Shown in pieces: positions 1 to 11,802 of a stretch of DNA of 64,000 nt. Origin of the DNA: Neurospora tetraspora (taxonomy: Eukaryota; Ascomycota; Sordariomycetes; Sordariales; Sordariaceae); the NCBI RefSeq assembly GCF_033439725.1, contig NW_026944383.1:496001-560000 (forward strand). Reading direction: 5' to 3'. The notes beneath the pieces were generated by a model. It did not search any database, had not been told where the DNA came from, and saw nothing but the letters and a program-made list of their open reading frames with translations. The stretch's first letter is position 1; every line of letters starts with the position of its first letter. The translations under genes and the position numbers were made by a program.

Positions 1-1710
1 GTGTACAACAACTGTTGCATCAGGTTTCTCAGAGAAGGCGGTGGAGGATGTGTCCCAAGGTCGCCAAGGTCAATTTCCCCTTTCCGCTTCTTGATCTCTG
101 GCGATATGGATGTTCCCTTCTTGTCTTTGATGCGAGTCCCAGCTCCCGGTTCCCGTCCGTACTCCGTGCCAGCATCAACAGCCGCGCACAGAGAGGCTCG
201 TTTTTAAACTTTGTCCACCGTAGCATATCCGTACATGCCACTCTTGAAATCCGATGTCAGACCTTGGGGTTCTCCTTCCGAGGCTGGACTACACTACCTG
301 TACTTCTTCTACTTGGGAAGGAGTGGTAGACAAATGTAAGCTCGCGAGGGTTCATGCTGCCTTACCGTACCTTGTGTAGGAAGTGATGGTATTTGCGATG
401 CGAACCATAAGACAATCTCTTTAGCTGGGGAGCTGGCATTGGATGTTCGACCTCAACCAGTCGATTGCTCATCACTCGAACTTCTCTTCGTCTTCACTTC
501 TTCTTTTCTTCTTCTAGAAAGATGGAAACCAGCGCACCCGCCCTTCTTTCCAAAGACGTCTCCCCGTTTGCGGATACCGATGGGCGTCGTAGCGCCGGCT
601 GACTGGCTGCAGGTGCTGCAAACCCACTTGGCAATCCACCGCGAAATCCATTACCCCTGGTTTATGCTGGTTTTGGGAAGTTGTGCAGGAGTGGATGCGC
701 AGCGGACGATCCTGGAGCCAGGCACACTGGCACCGCATTGGCACGCTCTGGCCAGGGGAGGAGCAAGGAACCCACACCCACTGCACTCTGGCTCCAGTGC
801 AGCACAGTGCGGCTGCCGTCCACACCTGGCACCTTTCAGTTCCCTTCCCTTCTGGGGAGTTGCAGGCGCACCCGCTGGAGGGTGACTGGAGGCACACCCA
901 CGCTGGAGGACACACTGAGCACCAGCAGCGGCCAGGACCTGGAGGCGCAGATGCGCGGCTCCCGTTGGCTGGTGTGCCTTTGAGGCCCCACTTTGTGGTT
1001 TTTCTGTTGTTCGTTCTGCTCACCCTGCCGTCCATGGACGGTCCGCTCCCACGCATCTTCACCTTTCCATTTCCTCACTCTTTCCACCACCCCATTCTCC
1101 CTCTTCACCATCTCACCGTCGTCACTTGTCGTCGACCACCACCCTTCCTCTTGGTTCAATTCCAGCAGCAGATCTTGACCGATTTGCGCTGGCTTGACCG
1201 TCCACTCCTTTAACCAAAACTAAAAAGTTGTCGTCGCCAGCGTCACTTTTGCTTCGCGTCGAAACTCTCTAATTCTTTGTTGCCCTGCCTTCAGTTTTCT
1301 CTTCTAGTCCTTGGTTGCTCGTCTCTGATCTGACTTGACCATTGGTACGTTTCCGCCCTTGCGATTTCAGCTTGCGTCATGATGGCTTCCATGACTGCTT
1401 CATGAATCGCCTTTTACTTGTCCAGCCGTCAATTGCCCAATCCGCAGTCATTCACCAGGCATATGGCAATCAGCTGTATTACACCTCCCTCGTCGCTGAC
1501 ATTGCCTACTCTATAGAGTCTCAGGTTCGCAATCCATCGCCTTGTAATCCTTTAATCGTCACAACCCTCCCGACCTCACCACTACTTTCGCCAACCGCAA
1601 TTGCGTCGACGTGCTTAACAACCCCCGTCCCCCCCGGCAATTAATGTCGCTTACCTTCAACTAAGTCTTCGTTGTTTGTGGTGCCGCGGTGCGGCTTGGA
1701 AAAAAAAAAC
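1..1710. other. No supported gene; upstream region and probable long 5' leader of the next gene
   Basis: Short open frames occur on both strands, but none shows a recognisable domain or a splice-consistent structure. From about 980 the plus strand becomes pyrimidine-rich (many CTTC/TCAC runs), typical of filamentous-fungal promoters and 5' leaders. It most likely serves the gene starting at 1711. Positions 600-960 are GC-rich with repeated CTGG/GCAC words that I cannot assign. Confidence 0.5.
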
Positions 1711-4566
1711 ATGGCGGCCATGTTGGGTCCCGACATGATGGTTGGATCGACTACCAATGCTTTTGATCATTCAACTACCGCTTCCGACATGACGAACAAG
1801 ACTCCCCGATCTCAAATTCCGCTACCCAATCCGCCCTTCGTCTTTCCTGCCAAACCGGCTTCTTCGGCGCCCTCATCGTACTCCCGCGCTACTGGAAGAC
1901 GCCCACACTCCGCTATCGAGCCACAGCTTCCGAGCTTCTCCCTTGGTGCTGATATCGACAAGCCTGTGTCCAGATCACCTGCACTCCCGGCCCTTCCCGC
2001 ATTCTCATTCAACCCCGGCAGCCCCTTGCCTCCAGCAGCGCTCACCGAGAGCTCGTTTCTCAGCCCTACTCTTCCTCCATCGGCCCCTTCTTCACCAATG
2101 GCAATTCCAACCCGGCCCGGAGGTCATGGTCATCGCAGGGGAGGTAGCGAGTTTGTAGGAGGCAGCATTCGTGGCGGAGATTCGATTACGGTCAACTTGG
2201 GTTCTAGTCCTACCAAGTCAGAAAGTGGCTTGGCTTCCCCCTTGTTGCAACCAAAGAAGTCTGCTGGTCGCAGAGGTCATGCTCACCGGAGATCTGCCGC
2301 AATTTCAAGCCACGACTTGTCTTCTATCATCCTCCCTCCTACCGCTAGAGAGGCCAGGAAGGATAGCCCCCCGGCAAGCCCAGCGACTGTCGATCCTCCC
2401 CAGGAACTCCCGTTGGTCAGCGATGAGAAGTCGCAGCCTGAGACGACAACAACAGCAATTACTGTTTCCGAGGTTCCGGAACCCCTTGCTCCAGAGGTAT
2501 CGACACCACCCGTTGAGGAGCCAGTAGCTACCACGGAAGTCCAGGAACCCCCGAAGCCATCCGTCCGTACAAGGGTTGGTTTCTCTGATACTCTCGAATA
2601 CATCCCGAGACCTGTGTCGCTTGTTTCTAGCGACACCTCCAGTACGGTTACCGCTCGTCCCGGCCACTCTGTTTCGGGTAGTATTTCGTCTGTCATCTCC
2701 ATCACAAACGTGGAGCTGGGCTTGAACACTCTTTTGGCCTTTAATTCGTCGCCCGAGCTCAATGACCGGCCAAGTACTGCTGGAGCCGTCCTTGAACGGG
2801 CCGAGACAGGCCAGGAGCAAGCCCAGGAGGTAGTCTCACCGAGACGCCGTGGTTCCATTCCCCTTCTTGGTTCGATTCCGCCGCCTTCAGCATACACGTC
2901 AGCGACTCCCAGCCCCACCAAGTCCTCGAAAAAGTGGTCTTTCTTCGGGAAGGACACCTCCTCAGCTTCATCTCCTACGAAGTCTTCGGAGTCGCCCAAG
3001 CTGTCGGCATCAACAAAGTCCACTCCACAGCGCTCCCCGGGTCTTCCGGCCCAAGAGCTCCCCGAAGAGCTGGCGGAGATGAAACCGCTCACGAAGAAGA
3101 GGAGCAAGAAAAAGAAGAAGGTTAAGACGTGGGCCGGGTCCATTCTGTCTCGGAAGCAAAGCAAAAAATCGCGAAATGGCAAGGGACTGCGGCGGACTCC
3201 TACACCCACTTCTCGGCGTTCCTATAGTGTGAACGAGTCAGATGTTGATATGGTCGTCGAGCCGGAGGCAGTTATGCCTACAGTTCTGGTGACTGAATCA
3301 ATCGACCCCACTGCAAAGGACTGGGATTCATACAAGCCAGCATCCCTTCCTGACGAAGAGACGTCATACCAAATGATTGATTTGGACGCAGCATTGGGAC
3401 CATTCAATACGCCTCTCCCTCGCAACCCGGAATGGGAGGCGGCGCAGAGAGCGGGAGGTACCGTTAAGAAACAATTGCACAGCGCTGCAGGTTTGAGGGG
3501 CTTCACTGGCCCTGGAATGCATTATCACAGACGTGCTGAGAGTGCACCCGAATTGGTACCTTTCGAAGCTGCTCGGTTTGGCTTCCCTCGGTTCGGGAGC
3601 AGCTCGACCATGGCTGATGTCTTCGAGGAGGACGAAGAGGAAGACGAGGACGAGTCGCCCAAATCTACTGGACAGTCAACCCCTGTTATGGAGACTCCCC
3701 TGGCCGATACTTTCGAGGAGTCGAAGGCTTCTGCAAAGGGTAAGGATGTCGCGAAGCCCACTGCTGATGAACAACGGGAAACGGCAGCCGAATCTGTTGC
3801 TGTACCTTCAGGAGTAAACACCGACGAGGATGGCAACGCCTCCGTGAAGTCTTCAATCCATATAGGGTCTTTGACCAGCCAGTCTCAGGATGCGCTTCAA
3901 CAAGAGACATCCGTCACTGATTCTCCCCGTCCTAGCTTCAACGGATATCAGAACGAGCTACAGGCTAGACACAGCTTCTCGGGGTCTGCGACTCCTTCGC
4001 CCAGGCAGACCTTCCGTCCCAAGGACCTTGCTGCAGTTGACTGCTGTCCTTTGACCTTGCCTACTGCTGCGTCATGCGCACCGGTCAGCCCTCACTCGAT
4101 GACCCCGTCGTCGGCCTTCCCATCTCCCAGGTCTCCCTTGTCCTACGATACCCATCGCATCTCGACAGCGCCGTCATCCATCACTGAGGACAATTTCCAA
4201 TCACTGCTTATGGGCGAACCTGGGCCGGAGGTACGGATTTCGGTGGACGATGTCCCATCATTGACCAGCGCGGACTCGTCGATGACTCGTGAGAGCTTTT
4301 TTGCGCAAAACCCTCAAGCTAGGCAGCTATCCTCCAACACGCTGCCTAGGCCTGCCTCGTTCAGTGCCGCTGCCTTTGGTCGAAGGCGATCGAGTCTTGC
4401 TAGCCTTAGTCGTCTTGTTAGCAGCTCGCACGGTGAGCGCAGCAAGCTCTCGATGGAAGTTTCGGTGAATGATGACGGATCGGAGAAGAAAGTCAAACCC
4501 AGCAAGACAAAGCGGCTCGGCCGGTTTGTACAGTTCTGGAAATCAAAGGAAAATGGCGAGGCTTAA
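1711..4566 (+). CDS. Conserved fungal Ser/Pro-rich low-complexity protein, 951 aa, function unknown
   Basis: This is an intronless 952-codon frame. I place the start at the ATG at 1711, which follows an A-run (AAAAAAAAAAC) and has a good context; the frame is open 13 codons further upstream but without an ATG. The protein is dominated by Ser, Pro and Thr, with repeated SPT/SSP-type phospho-site-like segments. It carries a HRRGGSEF-type and a HAHRRSAA-type basic motif in the first 200 residues, a lysine cluster near residue 470 and an acidic run near residue 645. The last 30 residues are strongly basic (KPSKTKRLGRFVQFWKSK) and could bind membrane or a partner. No signal peptide, membrane span or GPI signal is visible. 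Proteins of this look are often labelled cell-wall proline-rich protein, but nothing in the sequence supports a wall location. It is more likely an intrinsically disordered, phosphorylated cytoplasmic regulator. Confidence 0.8.
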   Translation: MAAMLGPDMMVGSTTNAFDHSTTASDMTNKTPRSQIPLPNPPFVFPAKPASSAPSSYSRATGRRPHSAIEPQLPSFSLGADIDKPVSRSPALPALPAFSFNPGSPLPPAALTESSFLSPTLPPSAPSSPMAIPTRPGGHGHRRGGSEFVGGSIRGGDSITVNLGSSPTKSESGLASPLLQPKKSAGRRGHAHRRSAAISSHDLSSIILPPTAREARKDSPPASPATVDPPQELPLVSDEKSQPETTTTAITVSEVPEPLAPEVSTPPVEEPVATTEVQEPPKPSVRTRVGFSDTLEYIPRPVSLVSSDTSSTVTARPGHSVSGSISSVISITNVELGLNTLLAFNSSPELNDRPSTAGAVLERAETGQEQAQEVVSPRRRGSIPLLGSIPPPSAYTSATPSPTKSSKKWSFFGKDTSSASSPTKSSESPKLSASTKSTPQRSPGLPAQELPEELAEMKPLTKKRSKKKKKVKTWAGSILSRKQSKKSRNGKGLRRTPTPTSRRSYSVNESDVDMVVEPEAVMPTVLVTESIDPTAKDWDSYKPASLPDEETSYQMIDLDAALGPFNTPLPRNPEWEAAQRAGGTVKKQLHSAAGLRGFTGPGMHYHRRAESAPELVPFEAARFGFPRFGSSSTMADVFEEDEEEDEDESPKSTGQSTPVMETPLADTFEESKASAKGKDVAKPTADEQRETAAESVAVPSGVNTDEDGNASVKSSIHIGSLTSQSQDALQQETSVTDSPRPSFNGYQNELQARHSFSGSATPSPRQTFRPKDLAAVDCCPLTLPTAASCAPVSPHSMTPSSAFPSPRSPLSYDTHRISTAPSSITEDNFQSLLMGEPGPEVRISVDDVPSLTSADSSMTRESFFAQNPQARQLSSNTLPRPASFSAAAFGRRRSSLASLSRLVSSSHGERSKLSMEVSVNDDGSEKKVKPSKTKRLGRFVQFWKSKENGEA

Positions 4567-6019
4567 CGATGTTTTCAGGCGAAACCAGCTAGGAGCATGG
4601 GTGTCAAGGCTCTTCTGCTTTCATGTGGCGCTAAATAAGGAATTGGGGGATCTAGATGAGATTTACTCAGGGGGCTTTTCAACTTGACGGATAGGGCGTT
4701 CTCTTTCTTTTTGACGATAGCACGAAGGACAAGATAACACGAGACGAAGGGGGGTAGCAGCAGCAATCTTGGTCACACCAGAAATTTGTTTAGGGGACGA
4801 GACGTTTATTTCTCAAGGAATGATGTGGTCAAGGGACATATGATTCAAAGGTGGACGATGACAATTTTTTGTGATTCTATGGACATATCATTGCAAATGT
4901 CTACGATCAACTTAGGGCGGAAGGTTTTGACCAAGTGAGCTTCAAATGCAAACACAATTATTGGGCAATTCAAGTCATGATACCATGCGCTTTCCACGTT
5001 GATATGTGCCTTCTGTCTTCGTGCTTTTGTCAATGCCATCGGGGCAATATTACCGTCCCAAAGAACGAACAACACTTCAGCCTCGGCTTCAACGATTCAA
5101 AGGGTCCTTGGGTTTCAGCGCGCCACAGTGACACCGCCAACGGGTTTTAACCACTAGGAATCCACACCTACGGAGCCACGTAGCGGTAGGTGCAGCCGCC
5201 GGAAACGCCGATGCGCGCTGAAGGTCGGCACATTGCAAGTCGAATCCCGGGCCGTCACCTCCAGGGGTACCGCCTGCTATCAGCCGCACTGGCAGCAGCA
5301 CCTCGGTGGGCACGGCACCTTGAACACCTCGGCAACGTCAACAACACCGAGCATAGACGGAGGTACCGACTAAACATCAACAAACAATACGTGAGCCCTA
5401 CGCGACCGACGATACGCCCTTTTACGAGATCAGGCTAGTACTGAGCCGGTTTTCCCAACAGTTACCGATCGCTTATCGAGGACCGTGCACCAAGAGTACA
5501 AGCTTTGGACACGGACATAGCTATACCGACTTGGCGATCATACGGTCGACAACTACGGCGCGAGAACGATCGGCTTCACGACACGATTACCCACGACGAC
5601 AAACGAACCCAGAGTCCAAGGGCTCTCGCGCATTTTGACCAACGGGCTTCGAACCGGGGGTTTGTCACCGTGGATCATTGAGAATACCTACTGCATAGTG
5701 TTGGCCGTGTCCAGCTACTACCGAGTACCGAACGGACGACCGACCAAGCAGTGGCACAACTGATACAACCGACTGATAGTCACCAATTTAAAGCTTGACT
5801 GGTTTCATACGTGTCAATCTTTGCTCTTGGATAAACGAGTCGAATCAAGTCGAGGGACAAGCGGCGGGCAGCTCTATAGGAAAAGAGCAAGCAATACATT
5901 ACCGGATCAGACATACAATCATTACCTATACGAATCACACAAAACAGAAGCAAAAACACCATCCATACACAAATTACAGACAGACAGAACACACACATAC
6001 GCACATACGCACATACACA
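4567..6019. other. Intergenic, no supported gene
   Basis: The 3' flank of the Ser/Pro-rich gene is followed by the Pex4 promoter. Roughly 5090-5790 is richer in A and C than its flanks on the plus strand and full of CGA/ACC words, with no convincing coding frame. Just before the Pex4 ATG is an ACACAC/CATACGCA-rich stretch (5985-6018), likely the 5' leader. Confidence 0.5.
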
Positions 6020-6696
6020 ATGTCCAACCGCAGCGCAGCCAAGCGCCTAATCAAAGAGCTCACGACCTGGAACAACATCGAAGCCAAAGAAGAGAAGGGC
6101 GTCGAGCGGTTAGGTCCCATCAACGACGATGAGCTGTTGGTTTGGGAGGCCGTGATTAACGGGAAGGGGGTAGGTGGTGGTTATGATGGTATGTCTTTTC
6201 TTTATTTCTTTCTTTTCCCCTCCCCTCTCCCCTCTGTCCCCCCCCCCCTCCTCCTCTCTCTCTTCCCCCTCCAACCTTCTTCTTCCCCGTCCCCATCCCT
6301 ATTCCCTTTGGTACCCCCCCCTCTTCTTCCTTCAGTCCTTTCGTGTCGTTACTAACAAAACTCCCAAAAAAAACAGAAGGCCGCTGGCTCCTCCACATCA
6401 CCCTCCCCCCGACCTACCCCCTCCACCCACCAACCATCAAATTCATCACGCCCATCGTGCACGCCAACGTAGCCCTCACCACGGGCGAGATCTGTCTGGA
6501 TTTGCTCAAAGAAGCATGGACCCCCGCCTACAGCGTGTTGGAGTGCGTGAGGGCTATTCGCTTGCTGCTGAGCTGTCCGGGCATCGATAGTCCGCTTAAC
6601 GTGGATGTTGCGGCGCTGATAAGGCAGGGGGATCATGTGGCGGCGAGGGGGCTGGTGGAGTTGTGGGTTGAGGAGGAGAGGTATGAGGGGCCGTGA
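6020..6696 (+). CDS. PEX4: Peroxisomal ubiquitin-conjugating enzyme E2, Pex4 (peroxin-4)
   Basis: Pex4 is the E2 that monoubiquitinates the import receptor Pex5 at the peroxisomal membrane, docked there by Pex22, so that Pex5 can be recycled. There are two exons, 6020-6188 and 6377-6696. The intron has donor GTATGT, a C/T-rich interior and acceptor AACAG, and the codon GAA spans the junction. The product is 162 aa, the usual Pex4 size, and is a single UBC fold: N-terminal helix (SAAKRLIKELTTW), central strands (WLLHITLPPTYPLHPP), and the active-site segment GEICLDLLKEAW with the catalytic cysteine at residue 96. The motif before the active site reads H85-A86-N87, not the usual HPN. The GEICLDLLK/AWTPAYSV signature is characteristic of Pex4 rather than of Ubc4/5-type E2s. 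The next gene (Anp1) points toward this one. Confidence 0.93.
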
Positions 6697-8033
6697 AGGA
6701 AGTTAGTTGAATTGGATAGAGGGCAGGGATGGATGGGGATGGTGGGATGGAGGTGAAGGATGCGTTGGGATGGACGGAGAGATGGCTTGGGGGGAGGGGA
6801 GAATCTGAAGAAAGGATATGGATGGGATGATTGTTATGAATGGGGGGAGGGGCTGGATGGAAAGAGGTGGGATGGGATAGACTTTTGGATTTATTTTGGA
6901 TAGGAGCTTAAGCGGCTATGGAAGCTTTTATAAAACATACAAAGAGCAATGACGAGTATGATTTGTGGCTCTAGTCTAGGAAACAGATGGGATTTCATGT
7001 TTCTAGACCTTTATGTTGCTGTTGTTGTAGCGAATCTTCCAAGACAAGATCCCACAGTCAACGTTTGTGGGCTTGGTATAGGTCATATCCTTTGATACAT
7101 ACCCTGAGATATCAGTGGCAAATAGAAATGATACTCGTCACAGCCACGTTGCTGCTATGTATGATCTTATAGAGACCAAGCCGGAGCTAACGGTCCATAA
7201 TGTTTCATTGCGTTGTGGCACAACAGCTGGACACTTGTGCAGTGACTTGTCATGGTTTCTTACTGTGTATACACAACTAGAAAGCGACATCGCTCCTCTT
7301 TATTGGAGATGGCTCACGGTTACTGTGCTGGAGGAGAACTGCTACGGTGGTTAGTTACAAAGAACAGAACGGAACGATATACCAACCTAGGACTTAATGC
7401 CAACAAGAAACCTAACCGCAAACCCCCTTACTTTTTATTATGCTATTACTTCAAGAAAGATGACCTTCAAGAGTCCCCCATATGCCCTCGCCAATGGTCT
7501 AGTATATATCGTGAGAAATCGTCGCTGTATGTCTTCGAAAATCGACCAAATAAAGTTTGTTACATGATTCTTTGTCCTGGTCTCTCAGGAGCTTTTGGAG
7601 TTAGCAAAGAGCTCTGCTCTCAACAACGAGCGAACAACCACACTCATCACACAAGGTCGCGTCTGGCGCATCACACATCAGACGTGTATTCGATCCGCGC
7701 CCTCCCGCTGTGCACTTTTCGCTTCCCGCACTCCTCCCCGAAACCCAAACTCATCAACAAATTAAAAGAACGCCACAGCTGCTTGGCCCAGTGACTCTGG
7801 GAGATACGAGATTGTACACCAACTCCCTCTCCGAGACAGATAGTTCACTGCTGCTGGCTAGCCAGACTCTTGCCTTTGGTCGTGGAGGTCGCGGACGAAT
7901 GAGGTATAGGGCAAAGGTTGAGTAATCGTCTCCGAAGGCCCAGGCAGGATTCTGTTATCGTCAAAGACAAATTGTCATTGCGTCAAGTGGCGGCTTAGGA
8001 TACGCGGTGTAAGACTCGATACCGGCCAATGTT
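6697..8033. other. Intergenic between convergent PEX4 and ANP1; no supported gene
   Basis: Immediately after the PEX4 stop is a G-rich GGATGG/GGGATGG-repeated 3' flank (6720-6890). The rest holds no open frame with recognisable protein character and no RNA fold I can support. Confidence 0.5.
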
Positions 8034-9221
8034 TCACTCATTGTAGTGATAAACCTAATGATTCAGCGTTAGTGCGACGTTTCCCACCTTGACATGGCGC
8101 ACAGCACACAAAACACGCACCTTGTAATTGGGCAAACCAGTCGCTTGCCAGCCCAGTCTTTTGGCCATTTTGGCAAAGCCTTCCGTCTCGATCAAGTGGT
8201 AAAAGGGGAACGCGGGGAACATGGCTCCGTCACGGTGCACCTCGGCCTTCACCAGCAACGCCGTACCTCCTACGCCATCCAGAGGCACTTCGGTGTGTAT
8301 ATCCGCACCCGCCTCGTACATATAAGCCATGAGAGCTCGATAGGTTGCCATGTCGGCGTAGCCTTCGAGGAGTATGTCGTCCTTGCCCATCTTGGAAGCC
8401 AGCTCCTGCGCGGTGGGGCTGTCCTGCCAGTTGTTGAAGTCGTAGGGTCGTTCGTCCATTGCCTTCTTCTCGGCGTTGTAGAACCGCTGGAAGCAGTTGG
8501 GCACCGTGAGCGGCTTGCTGTGGCTGGCAAGATCCTGGATCAGAGTGGGGGGTGTCTCGACGATGTCGGCATCCAACCACAACACCCACGAGGTGTCGGG
8601 TCCGAGGGTCGTAAAGAGGAGCGAGTTGCGGGCTTTGGCCATGGCAGCCCGTCGCGCCTTCTGGTTTGCCATCTTATGGCGCTCGCTCTCATCCTGGGAG
8701 GGGATGGGCGGGTCGAAGTCTTGGCGTAGGATGATGATGCTCTTGAACCTTTCCTTCTCATGTCCATGCTTTTGGATTTTTGCGATCTGCTTCTGGAGCT
8801 CAATGGTGGCCGCGTTGCCCTCCTTCGTCTTGGGCAGAATAAAGCCCAGGGTAATGAGCTCATGGGGGTACGAGAGCTTCAGCAAGTTATCCCAGTACTC
8901 CTGGTAGAAGCGGGCCATGGGCGTAAGGACAAGAACATTCTCGCGGTTGGCGACGGGGTCGTTTGTGATGGTGACACTGTTGAGGTTGTAGCGCGTTACT
9001 GGTGGAGGGCCTGCCTTGCCGCCGACAGAGCTTGACTTGCGGAAAGGTGATGTCGGCGGAGAGAGAGGATGCAGCGCGGCTGTGGCCTTGCGAGCGGCAG
9101 AAAAGTCGGGAGCTGAGGGGGATACTAGAAGGTAGAGGATGACGATGACGAGGACGATGCCGACAGCGATCGTTCCCGGGCTCGTCCTCTTAAGACGAAC
9201 CGGCCCCAATGGACGCGCCAT
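8034..9221 (-). CDS. ANP1: Anp1-type alpha-1,6-mannosyltransferase subunit of Golgi mannan polymerase II (GT62)
   Basis: A Mnn9/Anp1/Van1-family glycosyltransferase that extends the alpha-1,6-mannose backbone of N-glycan outer chains (mannan/galactomannan) in the cis-Golgi. Two exons on the minus strand: 9221-8121 and 8054-8034. The 66-nt intron (GTGCGT donor, ACTAAC branch, TAG acceptor) joins GLPNYK to VYHYNE-stop; without splicing the frame would run into a false tail. The product is 373 aa. It has a short basic N-terminus, one membrane anchor (about residues 18-34, type II), then the GT62 domain with the nucleotide-sugar/metal motif WLDADIVETPP. The segment TPMARFYQEYWDNLLKL matches Anp1, whereas Mnn9 and Van1 have an RDAA-type sequence there. 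It diverges from RPN13 across about 960 bp. Confidence 0.92.
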
Positions 9222-10183
9222 GGGATGTGTTGAGGATATATCAAAGAAGAGAAGTAATCATATAGTCGTCTGGGTTCGAAGGTTCGCGCGTTCCCGTCGT
9301 CCGTGTCTCGGTTGTGGTTGTAGTCTCTTCGGTTCGCTATACGATAGCACTATTTGAAGCGCCCTTTCTCCTAGCTTCGTACGCGGACGAGAGCTGTGCG
9401 TGTAAATATTGTCGGCCGTGGACTGAAGAATATCAGAGCCGGTGTCGGTCGGTGTTGTGTTGGACACTTTTGGTCGGCCACTCAATTAAGTCGTGGTCGA
9501 GGGGCGGCCAGGGGGCATTGGCAACTCGAGCGGGATGGGGAAGTTTAAGGGACGAGGGAAAACGGGCTTCTGGAAAGAAGACGAGGCGCAAACTGCGAAT
9601 GGCCAGAAATGGGCGGGGAAAAGGGGTTTAGTGCACTGACATGGGTCAATGTAATTCTGAAACGGTACCAATTCCTGTCCGCTGGCTCTGGTCACTCCAG
9701 CAGCATTTTGGACACCTTCGTGGTCTCCGTCGCGACTGGCAATCGTGGCAGGCAACTGGCGACACTCCCGTCTTGCGCAACCGTGGAAAGGAAAGTGAGA
9801 AGTGGCAGCAACGACGTCGATCTTCTCCAACTCCAAGCCGGGGGCTTGCTGGGCGAAGGAGGGACAGCGATTGGGGACCCTCTAGGCTACAGTGCGAACG
9901 CCGGGCATCTCAGGCCGTCAAGGTTGGAGGCACAGGGGGCCGCAGCTGGTGACGGCAGCGGCAGCGGGCAGCCCACGTCAGAGCAACTGTAGCCTTGCCG
10001 CAGTACCTCTCTCTAGCTCCAGGCGCTGAGCTCACATTGCTGATTGCCTCTACCTCGAAGTAGCAACAACATCATCAACGAAATCCGAGCTTCATCGAGC
10101 CAACTGTTTCTACTTTGCCCCGAACGAATTTACCACACAGTCACACGCGCTTCCCACAGCCGACACCAGCGCGCGCATCAACC
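9222..10183. promoter_or_regulatory. Divergent promoter region between ANP1 and RPN13
   Basis: 962 bp separate the two start codons. The ANP1 side is rich in TTCG/GGTTCG words and the RPN13 side has a CA-rich leader just before its ATG. I see no TATA box or well-known factor site I would defend. Confidence 0.45.
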
Positions 10184-11802
10184 ATGCCGATATCACCCAT
10201 CATCACCTTCAAGGCGGGCATTTGCGACGTCGATGTTCGTACCACCCCTCCTCCAAGCTCCCCGCGCCCGCCGACATCTTTCTTCTTGGCTACTTTGTTC
10301 GTTGACTAGTCTGAGTATTAACATCTACATTTTCAGCAATCGTCGAAGCCGTACAAGGTCACGCCCCAAGCCAGGCCTGGCTACATCTACCTCTACTCGG
10401 ACGATGGTATGCGACCCATGAATCTCCGGATGGCGCTGTGATAGCCGACTCCCTTCTGTGACACAATCTCACCGTTTCATCATGCAGACTTCATCCATTT
10501 CTGCTGGCGCCCGAGAGATGCCCCTGCGGACGAGCCCGAGCTTGACCTCGTCATGATCCCCGAGGACGGGCACTTCCTTCCCTACGATACCAAGTCTCCT
10601 GCCCAGGCCTCCGCCAAGACCAACGGCCGTATCTTCTCGCTCAAGTTCTCTTCCTCATCACAGCGCCATATCTTCTGGCTGCAATCGAAGCCTCAGGGTC
10701 CTAACGGCGACCCGTCTTTCCTGAGCCCAAGAGATCTGAAGATTGGCGAGATTGTGGACAAGCTCCTGCAGGGCTACGAGGTGGATGTGAACAGGGAGCT
10801 TGCTTCACTCAGCAGCAGCGGTGGTAGCAACCGCCGAGACGATGGTGACGACGAGACAATGGAAGACGTTGAGGGCCACGGAGACCCCAATGCCCACCAC
10901 GAGGGCGGTACTGGCGGCGCTGGTCCCGATGCCACTGGCGGTGATGTCCGGAGGGAGGGCGAGGACGCCAGAGAAGGAGGAGCAGATGGAGCAAGAGCGT
11001 AGGTGCTGTTTTCTCGTCACATGAGTTTTGGGAGTTTGGGTTGCTTTGGCGCGCACATCATTTGATCTACTTCAACCAAGAATGAGCAAGCTACGGCGCA
11101 GAGGGCAACAAGAACGGTGCAACTGTATTGTGTACTTACTAGATGGAGGCACTAGAATTTGACATGCACATGGCATCCCTCTGCTTTCCGCAAAATTGCT
11201 TCTCCGATGCCAATACAAGTGCTAATATAGTTCTCACTGATAGGGCAAGTGCTACAAATGCCGAGGCGGATGCGGCTGCCGTTGTACGGAACTTCCTCGA
11301 TTCCCTGAAAGGCACCCAAGGGCTTGCCGGAGGTCAAGCCCAAGCCCAAGCCCAGGGCAAATCCTACCCTTTACTCAACGATCTTCTGGAACCCTCAGTC
11401 ACGATTCCGATGCTCGATTCCGCCACCGACGAATATGTCGACAACCTCTTGAACTACCTACCCTCGACCGTCATTGTTATGTCTCAGCAAGGTGCCAGCG
11501 GTGCTGATGCCATCGAGATTGAGCCTAGTGCCGCGTCTGTTGAGGCCGCTCGGCAGACTATGAGCCAGGATCAGAAGCGCGCGCTCCTGAAGAAGGTTCT
11601 TCGGAGCCCCCAGTTTACCCAAAGCCTTGCCAGCCTGACAATTGCTCTTCGGGATGGAGGGCTCCCCAACATTTCGACCGCGTTGGGCGTCCAAGTGGAA
11701 AATGGGGGCATGGTTAGAGGCGGAACGGTGCCTCTGGGTGGTGGAGATGCTGTCGAGGCCTTTGTGGAAGGAGTGAAAAAGACAGTTCAGAAGAAGAAGT
11801 GA
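10184..11802 (+). CDS. RPN13: 26S proteasome ubiquitin receptor Rpn13 (ADRM1)
   Basis: Rpn13 sits on Rpn2 in the 19S cap, captures ubiquitinated substrates and, in forms with a DEUBAD, binds and activates Uch37/UCHL5. Four exons: 10184-10234, 10337-10406, 10488-10998 and 11244-11802; all phases match and give 396 aa. Introns 1 and 2 are 102 and 81 nt; intron 3 is unusually long at 245 nt with donor GTAGGT and acceptor GATAG. The N-terminal Pru domain (about residues 5-125) is clear: KPYKVTPQARPGYIYLYSDD, then FIHFCWRPR and IFWLQSKP. An acidic/Gly-rich linker follows. The C-terminal DEUBAD-like helical domain (about 250-375) includes LNDLLEPSVTIPML and LKKVLRSPQFTQSLASL. Unlike budding-yeast Rpn13, which is Pru only, the two-domain form is kept. 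It converges with the Tat-SF1 homologue. Confidence 0.93.
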
